DNA from: Chloroflexota bacterium
GTDB lineage: Bacteria > Chloroflexota > Anaerolineae > Anaerolineales > UBA11579
Length of the DNA stretch: 47,153 nt
Assembly (NCBI GenBank): GCA_019456165.1
Contig: VRUJ01000033.1
Location: forward strand, 1-47,153
Direction of reading: 5' to 3'
Part shown: piece by piece, positions 17,420-25,716 of the stretch
Layout of the letters: each line of letters starts with the position of its first letter
Position numbering within the stretch: position 1 is the first letter of the stretch
The notes under the pieces: model-generated
What the model was told of the DNA's origin: nothing
The model's database searches: none
What the model saw: the letters and a program-made list of their open reading frames with translations, nothing else
Made by a program: the position numbers and the translations under genes

Positions 17420-17862
17420 TTGTCCAAGACTAGCTCAACATAGACAATAGAAAGTTCGAGTTGCGGCTAGTTAGGGGTATTTTATTATTATCTCCTAAAC
17501 CTACTTATAGTCAATTACTTCCCCTTATCCACAATGAATGAATCATATCATTTCGGAAACTAAAGTCAAAGGAGCGAAGAAATATCAGAAGCATTATCTC
17601 CAATGAAGGCACGATCCATGATCCACAATTATTCTTGGCAACATGGGTACCAGGCAAGGATTAGTATCGAAGGCTCTGTAAGGGCAATTTGATGTGGGAG
17701 GGAAAGAGTCCAAGAATCCTTTAGAAGGGGAGAATAGGATTAATAATTCGATCGTGTTTTATGATGCGAAATTTAAGGTTTTGGGGTAAATTTGATTTTG
17801 TGCATACCTTTATTACGCTCTTTTTGAATAAATATGCTTTTTCATGCTATTTGATAACCGAG

Positions 17863-17892
17863 TTGAAGAATGTTATTTTTTTATGTTATAAT
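17863..17892 (+). promoter_or_regulatory. Promoter-like pair
   Basis: TTGAAG at 17863-17868 and TATAAT at 17887-17892 with an 18-base spacer. The next gene starts about 220 bases downstream at 18112. The base composition here is very AT-rich, so a chance match is possible. Confidence 0.4.
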
Positions 17893-18111
17893 TCATCTCT
17901 TTATTTAGGAATAACACGATTAGTGGTAGGAGATAATTCCAGAATTAAGTTTATCGCCAAACAACAGCCAATCGATATAAAAAAAAACGGTAAAAGCAAA
18001 CTATAGGTATCTTTAATAAAAAGAGAACAAATTGTGCTACTCAATGTATTACTTCAATTAGGCTCAAAGGATTAAACTAAAGAGCCACTCTACCGTAACC
18101 GGAGGGTTAGA

Positions 18112-18444
18112 ATGCCCAGCAATAATGAAAGTGGAGCACTTTTACAGAGTGCAACAACAGTAGCGGCAGTTGCTATAGCAATTTTTGAGTTTGTACCTAC
18201 CATTGAAGATGCAGTATTATTTGAAATACCCGGAGTTTTAACCCTGACCCTACGCCTTTTCCCTTTTGCACTTGGGTCACTCGCCTTAGTCGCTTGTGCA
18301 GCAGCAATTAAGCAAATGGCGGCTGAACAGAATTTAGGGTGGAAAGAATTAATAAAAGTCGACAGTCGAGTGGCAGCAGCAGGATTACTTTTTTGGGCCA
18401 TATTATTTCTGGGTACTACATACATAATTCTTTGGATTACTTAG
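18112..18444 (+). CDS. Small membrane protein of unknown family
   Basis: The ATG follows GGAGGG by 5 bases. The 110-residue product has a short polar N-terminus, hydrophobic segments at about 14-28, 40-68 and 87-108, and a Lys/Glu-rich loop between the last two. No known motif. A 50-codon membrane ORF follows 38 bases downstream with its own site, so the two may form a small operon. Confidence 0.6.
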   Translation: MPSNNESGALLQSATTVAAVAIAIFEFVPTIEDAVLFEIPGVLTLTLRLFPFALGSLALVACAAAIKQMAAEQNLGWKELIKVDSRVAAAGLLFWAILFLGTTYIILWIT

Positions 18445-18482
18445 AAGCTAAGGAATTGATGCTCGAATAAGGAGTTGAGAAG

Positions 18483-18635
18483 ATGTCAAATGGCTTATCA
18501 GTTTTGGTTTTGCTTGGACTAAGCATACTCTTGCTTAGTTCTGAGTTATTGATTCTTCAATTACCGGGAACTTTCCTTTTTTTTATTGCAATTCTACGAC
18601 CATTTTCAAAGGGTTTCAAAATACACGAAGAATAA
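18483..18635 (+). CDS. 50-residue single-helix membrane protein
   Basis: The frame begins at an ATG with AAGGAG 8 bases upstream. It encodes a hydrophobic protein (MSNGLSVLVLLGLSILLLSS, then a second apolar stretch and a basic tail FSKGFKIHEE). The good ribosome binding site, closeness to the upstream membrane-protein gene and natural amphipathic end support it as a gene. Function unknown. Confidence 0.5.
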   Translation: MSNGLSVLVLLGLSILLLSSELLILQLPGTFLFFIAILRPFSKGFKIHEE

Positions 18636-18755
18636 AGATCTTAAAAAACTTCAACAAATAATCCCAGTTTTTAATAACCACCATAGAAACCCCTGGTAGA
18701 AATTGGTCAAAAGTTCCGACTGATTTCCAACAATATTTCACCCCAATTGTTGCTG

Positions 18756-18992
18756 TTATTTCTCAACCTCATTTGATGTTCGATTACTGATGGACGGGGA
18801 AAGTAGTGGCCAGGTTATTGATGTTAGTAAAACCCCTCCACCTATCGCCTGTAATACCTCATCTTCAAAGCTTATTAAGAGTAATCCAATCAGAATAACG
18901 GGTATAGCCAGAAAATCGTAATTCTCTTTGGCGAGACTTCTCACTTTTTTAATGGTAGCTTTTGTGTATGTGAATCGGTCTTCTGGTGTCAT
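18756..18992 (-). CDS. Small two-helix membrane protein
   Basis: The 78-residue frame starts MTPEDRFTYTKATIKKVRSL, has hydrophobic helices at about 28-43 and 49-65, and ends in a polar tail. A ribosome binding site is weak (AGGA 14 bases upstream). The charged, well-formed N-terminus suggests a real protein. Convergent with the membrane-protein pair on the other strand. Confidence 0.45.
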   Translation of the reverse strand: MTPEDRFTYTKATIKKVRSLAKENYDFLAIPVILIGLLLISFEDEVLQAIGGGVLLTSITWPLLSPSISNRTSNEVEK

Positions 18993-19234
18993 TTATTCTC
19001 TACATTCCTAATGAATTGGCATAAGTGCTACTATCAGCTTAATCTCCAAATTCTTTATTAGGTTTATTGTACAGCATTGTTCCAATTTTCACAATATGTG
19101 TTGCGTCTTTTTAATATCTATTAAAAATAAAATAACATATTTGTTATGCAAAATTATTTCAGGACTGTGACAAGCAAGTTGCAGGCGGCAATGATTTATA
19201 AGAAGCAAGTTTATTGAGAAATGTAGATTAAGAA
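18993..19234. other. AT-rich intergenic DNA
   Basis: Upstream region of the two-helix membrane protein gene; no gene, RNA or repeat recognised. Confidence 0.4.
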
Positions 19235-19804
19235 TTAATTCGGGCTCGGAATAAATTGTAACCAATCAACATATTCATCAGCAATCTTAATTTCAAGCAG
19301 TGGACGTTCCTTCAAAAAGTCACCCACCGGAGGAGCGACCTGCGCTTTTTGTTCCTGTGACCTTCTCTGTTGTATGAACTATTTGAAATATAACTGATCA
19401 GGTTCACAGGATATTTAAGTGGCGATAAAGGTGTTGTATGGTTTATCATATTATGAGAGAATTCCTGAATTCTTGAGGTATTTTTCGTATAGAAGCCGAA
19501 AGTCAGCTAACGGTGCATCCCTGAAATGCGCCATCAACCGCAAGCGCTGGGGCAGATCCGCGGGGGTGTAGTTGTGCTGTACTCATACTCTAAGGTCAGC
19601 AAGATGGCTAGCCCCCGTTCTGTAAAGTTTAACAAAACCCGAATGGGGAAAACAAGGGGAAATACTAACTATTTCCGCATATGGAGAACAAGGGGAATAG
19701 GGGTATCGCTATTCTCACCTCTTTCATCTTTATAATTACTCAAAAACCAAATTGGCTTGGTGAAGAAATTTGTCGAGCGCCACTTCCTTCTTTTGCTTTT
19801 CCAT
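19235..19804 (-). pseudogene. Decayed gene of unknown family
   Basis: Three coding-like blocks lie in order on the minus strand. An ATG at 19804 with a good AAAGGAG site opens MEKQKKEVALDKFLHQANLV and stops after 22 codons. Near 19640-19457 comes NFTERGLAILLTLEYEYSTT, and after a one-base shift ADLPQRLRLMAHFRDAPLAD, FRLLYEKYLKNSGIL and a stop. At about 19375-19235 a further block reads QVAPPVGDFLKERPLLEIKI, then ADEYVDWLQFIPSPN and a stop. The natural-looking composition and the intact start suggest one gene (or two adjacent ones) broken by several mutations. I cannot name the family. Confidence 0.5.
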
Positions 19805-20035
19805 CCAAACTCCTTTATTACCAATGATAATTATTCTATCATCGAAGGTAATCGGAACGTGCATTTATAACCTACCCGCAACCTTCCGCTTACCTAATAT
19901 GGAGGAAACAGGCGAATTCAATCGAACCATATCTGATTTCTTGAAGTAATATAAACAGAAAAACCGCCCAACTGCCTCAACCGGACTTAGTTACACTAAG
20001 GTGGTGTGCGGCCGATCTTGTCGGAGGTAGTTATC

Positions 20036-20125
20036 ATGTTAGTAGCGCCTGGGGTTAAAATGCCAAGTAGATTTTGCTCGCAATTGGCGAGAAAACTAAA
20101 TTTCACAATAAGGAATTTAGAATGA
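20036..20125 (+). CDS. 29-codon ORF coupled to the esterase gene
   Basis: It starts at an ATG with a strong GGAGGT site and ends TGA, overlapping the ATG of the next gene by four bases (ATGA). It could be a leader that couples translation, or the old N-terminus of the esterase displaced by a frameshift. The peptide (MLVAPGVKMPSRFCSQLARK...) has no recognised motif. Confidence 0.4.
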   Translation: MLVAPGVKMPSRFCSQLARKLNFTIRNLE

Positions 20126-21021
20126 AAAGCTTAAGAAGCCGGGCCATATATAAACTGTTGAGGCTAATCGGTTCGCCTTTTGATGAAAACACTCCTATAA
20201 CTCAACAAAGGGCATATCTTGAAAGACAAAGCAAATTCTTAAGAATGCCATCCAAAGTTGAAATCCAGGATATTGCTATCGGGGATATGTATGCAGAGTG
20301 GGTAAGCCCTCCTATGGCGAGAAATGATCGAGCCATACTCTATTTACATGGCGGGGGTTATACAATGGGGTCGTGTAACACCCATCGCGCGATGGTAGCA
20401 CGGATATCAGTTGCGCGTCAGGCTCCAGTTTTGCTAATAGAGTACAGTTTAGCTCCTGAAAATCCATTCCCAGCTGCGTTAGAAGATGCGATTAAGGCTT
20501 ATCATCACTTAATAGATCATGGGACGGATCCGAGAAGAACCGTAATTGCAGGAGATTCGGCAGGGGGTAGTCTGGTTGTAGCGCTAGCGGTTTCTTTGCG
20601 CGACAAATCAGAACAACTTCCAGCGGGAATCTTTTGTATCTCGCCTTGGGCTGATCTCACGATTTCTGGAGAGTCGTATTCAACTTGCTCTAAAACTGAT
20701 CCAATGCTGAGTCGAGAGACTAGTTTATTGCATGCAAGCTGGTATGTTGGGGAAAATGACCCTAAGTCACCTCTAATATCACCCGTCTTTGCAGATTTGA
20801 GCGAATTCCCACCGATGTTGATTCAAGTTGGCGAATATGAAATCCTCCGGAGTGACTCAGTGCGATTAGCGGAAAAAGCTCGTCAAGCTGGCGTGGATGC
20901 GACTTTAGAAATTTGGGATGGTATGTGGCACTTGTGGCATGCATTCGCTGGCTTCATGCCAGAGTCTCAGCGTGCGATTGAAAGAATAGACTCTTTTGCC
21001 AATGAGATTTTGAATCAATAA
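20122..21021 (+). CDS. HSL-family alpha/beta hydrolase (carboxylesterase)
   Basis: I choose the ATG at 20122 (MKSLRSRAIY) although the frame opens 48 bases earlier at a TTG. The 299-residue protein has the hormone-sensitive-lipase hallmarks: oxyanion loop HGGG (residues 76-79), nucleophile elbow GDSAGG with Ser146, an Asp in the YEILRSDS region and a C-terminal His in GMWHLWHAF. It should hydrolyse short- to medium-chain esters or amides in the cytoplasm; the true substrate is open. It may be translated in coupling with the 29-codon ORF upstream. Confidence 0.88.
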   Translation: MKSLRSRAIYKLLRLIGSPFDENTPITQQRAYLERQSKFLRMPSKVEIQDIAIGDMYAEWVSPPMARNDRAILYLHGGGYTMGSCNTHRAMVARISVARQAPVLLIEYSLAPENPFPAALEDAIKAYHHLIDHGTDPRRTVIAGDSAGGSLVVALAVSLRDKSEQLPAGIFCISPWADLTISGESYSTCSKTDPMLSRETSLLHASWYVGENDPKSPLISPVFADLSEFPPMLIQVGEYEILRSDSVRLAEKARQAGVDATLEIWDGMWHLWHAFAGFMPESQRAIERIDSFANEILNQ

Positions 21022-21151
21022 TGTGCTAGACTTAACCCTCCCAGCATGCATCAGACTTAGTTCCAACTGATAGCAAACGGTACAAGCCTCCAAAACAATT
21101 GGAGGATCGGAAGGCTGAATCCAACTTTCCCATGATGGAAGAATTAAGATA

Positions 21152-21766
21152 ATGAAAATATTCTGCATCGGATTTCACAAGACTGGTACAACAAGTCTGG
21201 CTTTTGCACTGCGAATACTTGGTTTTCGAGTTACTGGCCCGAACGGTGTAAACGATCCAGATATTGCTAATAATGTTTATTCAATGGCTGAGTCACTGGT
21301 TAGTGAATACGATGCCTTCCAAGACAATCCTTGGCCGATAATCTACAAAGAAATGGATCAAAAATACCCAAATTGCAAGTTTATCTTGACAATCAGAAGC
21401 TCGGAATCATGGATTAGAAGCTCAGTTAGGCACTTTGGCCATCGTGAAACTCCGATGAGAAAGTGGATTTATGGCGTTGGATGCCCAGCGGGTAATGAGG
21501 AAATCTATCTCAAAAGATTTAATAATCACTATAAGGAAGTACCTGATTATTTTAAGCATAGACCTAATGATTTGCTACTGCTCGATTTGGCTAAAGGGGA
21601 TGGTTGGGATTTATTATGTCCTTTTTTGGAAACAGATATTCCAAAAATGCCCTTCCCCCATGCAAATAAAGCTAGTGACCGGGAAAAAAAAGCAAGACGT
21701 TTGAGTGTGAAACTCAAAAAGAAAGTTAATAAGTTAGCCAAACGCGTAAAAAGGCGCATCCTCTGA
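21152..21766 (+). CDS. Sulfotransferase-family protein
   Basis: The 204-residue product opens with MKIFCIGFHKTGTTSLAFAL, the 5'-phosphosulfate-binding loop (GFHKTGTTS) of PAPS-dependent sulfotransferases. A second segment, KFILTIRSSESWIRSSVRHF, is the 3'-phosphate-binding strand and helix (R-x7-S). It is of the short bacterial Sulfotransfer_4 type. The C-terminus is highly basic (KKARRLSVKLKKKVNKLAKR). The acceptor is unknown. A separate, dead sulfotransferase of another subfamily lies at 30415. Confidence 0.82.
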   Translation: MKIFCIGFHKTGTTSLAFALRILGFRVTGPNGVNDPDIANNVYSMAESLVSEYDAFQDNPWPIIYKEMDQKYPNCKFILTIRSSESWIRSSVRHFGHRETPMRKWIYGVGCPAGNEEIYLKRFNNHYKEVPDYFKHRPNDLLLLDLAKGDGWDLLCPFLETDIPKMPFPHANKASDREKKARRLSVKLKKKVNKLAKRVKRRIL

Positions 21767-21887
21767 CATTTACTCACTTGAGTTCTCTGAGGTCGGGATT
21801 CTTTCCTGGTTTGCGAGATAGGGTTGGCGCCCGTTTCGATAAATATTTTTCAGCTGAAGAAGGGATTGAGTAGAAGGCTGAACCCAA

Positions 21888-22916
21888 ATGAAAGCAATGG
21901 TATTGAATCAGCTCAGCAATCTTAAAGAGAATCAGACACCACTGGAACTGATCGAGCTGCCAGACCCTGTCCCAGCTGAGGACGAGATTCTAGTGAAGGT
22001 ATCAGCCTGTGGGGTTTGCCATACCGAATTGGATGAGATTGAGGGCCGCACACCCCCAGCGCAACTGCCCATCGTTCTTGGGCATCAAGTAGTAGGACAA
22101 GTCGAAGCAACCGGCAGAAACGCCGAAAACTTCAAAATTGGAGAGCGGGTAGGCATCGCCTGGATATACTCGGCTTGTGGAACATGCAAGTTCTGCCTGG
22201 CAGGCAATGAAAATCTATGCCCGGGTTTCAAGGCAACGGGTAGAGACGCTAATGGCGGGTATGCCCAATATATGACAGTTCCCCAAAACTATGCATATCG
22301 CATCCCCCAATGTTTTACCGATTCTGAAGCAGCGCCTTTGTTATGCGCTGGCGCAATTGGCTACCGCTCGTTAAGACTAACAAATCTCGAGGATGGGCAG
22401 AATCTGGGTCTGATGGGATTTGGAGCTTCGGGTCATCTCGTTCTGAAATTGGTGAAACATAAGTTTCCAAATGCAAAAGTCTTTGTCTTTGCCAGGAGCA
22501 ATCAGGAAAGGGAATTTTCTCGGGAGCTTGGCGCGGTCTGGGCCGGGGAAATTGTGGAGCAATCACCAGAAAAATTGGACTGCATTATTGACACTACGCC
22601 AGTATGGAAACCAGTAGTTGAAGCTTTGAAGAATCTTGAACCCAGCGGTAGATTGGTCATCAACGCGATTCGCAAAGAAGATGTGGACAAGGATTATCTT
22701 CTAAAGTTAGACTATCCCACCCACCTGTGGCTGGAAAAGGAGATCAAGAGTGTAGCTAACGTCAGCCGAAGAGATGTGAGCGAGTTTCTGAAGCTGGCGG
22801 ATGAAATGCAGATCAAGCCTGAGGTTCAGGAATTCGCATTGGAAGAGGCAAACGAGGCATTGGCTGAACTCAAGTCGAGGCAGATCCGAGGAGCAAAGGT
22901 TTTGAAAATAAGATGA
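21888..22916 (+). CDS. Zinc-dependent alcohol dehydrogenase family protein
   Basis: The 342-residue medium-chain dehydrogenase has the catalytic-zinc Cys in ACGVCHTELD, His in VLGHQVVGQV, the four-Cys structural zinc site (CGTCKFCLAGNENLC), and a Rossmann domain with GFGASGHLVLKL. The GVCHTELD and GIAWIYSACG phrases fit the TIGR02822-type subfamily, not the classical ADH. It would oxidise an alcohol or reduce an aldehyde with NAD(P). The start codon ATG at 21888 lacks a strong site. Confidence 0.88.
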   Translation: MKAMVLNQLSNLKENQTPLELIELPDPVPAEDEILVKVSACGVCHTELDEIEGRTPPAQLPIVLGHQVVGQVEATGRNAENFKIGERVGIAWIYSACGTCKFCLAGNENLCPGFKATGRDANGGYAQYMTVPQNYAYRIPQCFTDSEAAPLLCAGAIGYRSLRLTNLEDGQNLGLMGFGASGHLVLKLVKHKFPNAKVFVFARSNQEREFSRELGAVWAGEIVEQSPEKLDCIIDTTPVWKPVVEALKNLEPSGRLVINAIRKEDVDKDYLLKLDYPTHLWLEKEIKSVANVSRRDVSEFLKLADEMQIKPEVQEFALEEANEALAELKSRQIRGAKVLKIR

Positions 22917-23277
22917 ACCTTGGGTAGGTCGTTTAACTGGGAATTCATGCAAAGGCGTGTTTTGTCTCGGCTCCGCCCCATATACTGGAGGAAAAACTGC
23001 CTGCCGCTTCGTCGGAATGACCCAGTTATCCGGATCCAAGATATAATGAGTACTATGGATAAATACGGACAAGCAAATGATAACCCCAATAAATGGTGGA
23101 ACCGGCATTGATTAATTGTAAGGGCAGTGTTTGTGATGCGTTTCAACATAAAACTGGAAGAAGGATGTTCTCATGAACTACGAATTTATTAAATGCAGTC
23201 AAGAATTTCGGTTGCAACAAGACAACAAAAAGGATTGATAGTCCAGCACTAGAAATACTTGCTAGATTTCGGCGGCA
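22917..23277. other. Intergenic region between convergent genes
   Basis: No convincing gene, RNA or terminator. A 63-codon frame at 22920-23111 has no ribosome binding site. Confidence 0.45.
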
Positions 23278-24567
23278 TTATATTTTCTCCCAAATATAGG
23301 CAATTAGGATTTCAATGGAAAAAGCTATTCCGATCCCGATTAAGAATAGAAGCTTAGCAGCTAATTCAAGCCGTGCAGTATCTATAAACTCGATTGCAAT
23401 TTCGCGATTAGGTGGAAACTCAAACGTGATTTTACTCGGTTTTCGTGATATTTGAACAGAATCATATTCACCCCTATTTGAAACGATGCTCTCAGAATTA
23501 ATAGTAAGTGAAACGACATCAGGAACAAGGGTTACAAAATCTCCGATTTTCTGGTTGTCAGCAGAACGGAGACTAAATGTATTTTGCCCACCCATAAAAG
23601 TGGATAAAAACGGGATATAAGTTCTGCTTCGGTAACTGAGCTTTACAATTGAATCGCTGAATGATGTGCTGGACAAGACCTGGCTTGAGAGAGGTACAAT
23701 AATCGTTATGCCGAAGTTTTCCTCTGTGCATTTCATCAATTCTGGAGAAATAAGAATAGCAGATTTTTCCTCATATCCTACTTCGTCAATTCCTAAGACA
23801 ATGCCCTCGGGCAAATAATCTTTTGCTGATAGGCCAAGAACTGGCACTTGGACTTTAGTAAATGTTATGAGGTTAGATTCTGGAGAATGGAATGTCATCG
23901 ATATATTAGGAAATCCTTCTTCAACTGTACAAGACGTAAAGATCATGTAATCGTCCTCCTCAGAAAAGCATAGTGATGCACTTCTCCCATCAATGATACG
24001 ATTGCAAAAATCCCACGGGATAATTATCACCAACGATTGATCTTGAGGATAAATACCTTTGAAATCCAACGAAATCTTTAATTCAGTTTCTTTAGGGGAT
24101 AATCCAACGAATTGCAGAGATGGGTATAAATTCAGTATGACATTACTCAGCGAATTATTATAAGGCTCTAATTCCAGGCTTATTGACGAAAGACTAATAA
24201 GCGAACTAGATGGGTTTTCAGGATCAATTACTAAATTTGATTGTCCACCTACTCCTACCCAGAACTCACTATTTATTATATTATCAATGTAAATTGGATC
24301 GGGTTGATCTTGTGTTTTTAGACCTGTGATTAGCAGAAAGAGTGAAAAAAAAATAGCAAGAATCGCCAACAAGGATTTGGGCCATTTTGGGGCAACATGT
24401 TGCAAACCCTCTTGATACTGAACCAGGCTAGGAATGGGTGTTGGACGATGCTCCGGGCAGTCTCTCTTGGAGCATCGTCTGACAATGTGCCGTAAGCTAA
24501 TAAGTATGGCAAGAATTCCTATTATCCTAGTAAGCGTTCGTTGATTCGTTAAAATTCTAAATCCCAT
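23278..24567 (-). CDS. Unrecognised membrane-anchored protein with large exported domain
   Basis: I take the ATG at 24567; a GTG three codons upstream is also possible, and neither has a clear ribosome binding site. The product of about 429 residues has two N-terminal hydrophobic helices (about 10-28 and 65-85), a region of roughly 310 residues rich in beta-type sequence without cysteine clusters, and one C-terminal helix (LAAKLLFLIGIGIAFSIEIL). This suggests a domain facing outward, held by helices on both ends. I do not recognise the family and see no catalytic motif. Base composition is lower in GC than the exporter operon nearby. Confidence 0.65.
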   Translation of the reverse strand: MGFRILTNQRTLTRIIGILAILISLRHIVRRCSKRDCPEHRPTPIPSLVQYQEGLQHVAPKWPKSLLAILAIFFSLFLLITGLKTQDQPDPIYIDNIINSEFWVGVGGQSNLVIDPENPSSSLISLSSISLELEPYNNSLSNVILNLYPSLQFVGLSPKETELKISLDFKGIYPQDQSLVIIIPWDFCNRIIDGRSASLCFSEEDDYMIFTSCTVEEGFPNISMTFHSPESNLITFTKVQVPVLGLSAKDYLPEGIVLGIDEVGYEEKSAILISPELMKCTEENFGITIIVPLSSQVLSSTSFSDSIVKLSYRSRTYIPFLSTFMGGQNTFSLRSADNQKIGDFVTLVPDVVSLTINSESIVSNRGEYDSVQISRKPSKITFEFPPNREIAIEFIDTARLELAAKLLFLIGIGIAFSIEILIAYIWEKI

Positions 24568-24847
24568 AAATGGCACTCGAGGAAACGAAGTGTATGCAAG
24601 TAAAGTAACCTGGCAATCAGTACTTCTAATGTTGAATTTGTGAGGCTATCTTTAATGTCGAACCTACAAACTATTTAGCCTAATTGGATATTCTAGTCTC
24701 AATTGCATCAAATGTCTTACAATCAATCCAGGTTGTTGATAAAAGACGTAATTAATAAACTAGCATTTGGATTAAAAGAGAAATTAAGTTTCCAATCGAC
24801 TGTGCAGTTTACTGCTTCGGCCACAGAAGCTTGTTAGTACTCGTTTT

Positions 24848-25219
24848 CTAAAGTAATAGCTCTGCATATGAACGGCCATCAAGAATGCCAAACTCAACCT
24901 CGGAGGGGAAAGGACTCATACCAGAGTGAGCCATAGCGACACAGTTCTCCACCCATTCACTTAACTCAACAGGCAAACGATATAATTCATCTTTGCTTTC
25001 AATATTCAGGACTATGGTAGGTAGCAGACATTTGTTACCAGGAATTTTGCGTGTTTTCATAATCCTTCCGGCGCAGTCTTTTACCGGCACCGCTAGGAAC
25101 CCCACCTTTTTTACGTTGTAAATAGTCCCTTTTTCATCAGGGTCACGTAAATTTGGTAATTGTAGCTCAACCAATTCCAGCCACTCTTCAATAGAAGATA
25201 TATAGTTCTGATCTTTCAT
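24848..25219 (-). CDS. Hypothetical cytoplasmic protein
   Basis: The 123-residue frame starts MKDQNYISSIEEWLELVELQ and has balanced charged and hydrophobic residues with no signal or membrane helix. Ribosome binding site weak. No family recognised; the acidic helical start and a central beta-type part (LPTIVLNIESKDELYRLPVE) look like a real folded protein. Confidence 0.5.
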   Translation of the reverse strand: MKDQNYISSIEEWLELVELQLPNLRDPDEKGTIYNVKKVGFLAVPVKDCAGRIMKTRKIPGNKCLLPTIVLNIESKDELYRLPVELSEWVENCVAMAHSGMSPFPSEVEFGILDGRSYAELLL

Positions 25220-25716
25220 CAGTCTTCACAGAAGTCTACTGATTCTACTGAAATTAATTGACATAATGTGCAAAATTGTTGACCTATAATTTATCAATAT
25301 TATAACCCAATATCAGATAACGGTGAATATTATTTGACTTGTGTTCACTTGAGCAGAAAAAGAACCGACATATCAACCCTTGTTTTGTACCTGCCGAAAT
25401 GCAAAAGTGTTTTGAACATCCGCATCTTCCCATTACAGATAACTAGTTCACCGGAATTAAAGGGAATGGATATTAAGTGGAGGTTAGAATTTTGAAGAGA
25501 GTAAAATGGTGGCCGCGCTCCGATCTGCTTAGGTGATCCAGATTTTGACGTCAGCGCGAAGGATATATGCGTAGAGATTTCTAAATCTTTTCTCACCACT
25601 CAATTCATTTTCTTACCTGTCTGCTTCATCAAGATTACCACAGTCGCCCAAGAAGTGGCTGGAAAGCTATCCTCAAGGGATCTTGTATTAGTTAGAAAGA
25701 AATCTCGGTTTAGAGC
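25220..25716. other. Intergenic region downstream of the ABC operon
   Basis: About 500 bases with no convincing gene. An 84-codon minus frame (25345-25599) has no ribosome binding site. No clear terminator for the ABC operon was found. Confidence 0.4.

Larger units (their letters stand above)
17340..18111. other. Long non-coding AT-rich region with one promoter-like site
   Basis: This region holds the right copy of the bracketing repeat (17393-17419) and otherwise no convincing gene. The GC content drops abruptly after the QueG-like gene. An 81-codon frame at 17761-18006 lacks a ribosome binding site and looks random. Confidence 0.5.

Noticed and set aside
17761..18006. 81-codon plus-strand frame in the AT-rich gap
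   Set aside because: No site, Phe/Tyr/Leu-rich by base composition, ends in a random Lys-rich tail.
22920..23111. 63-codon frame after the alcohol dehydrogenase
   Set aside because: No ribosome binding site, starts right after the stop codon, composition not protein-like.
25345..25599. 84-codon minus-strand frame downstream of the ABC operon
   Set aside because: No ribosome binding site, GTG start, no recognisable fold pattern; composition fits non-coding DNA.
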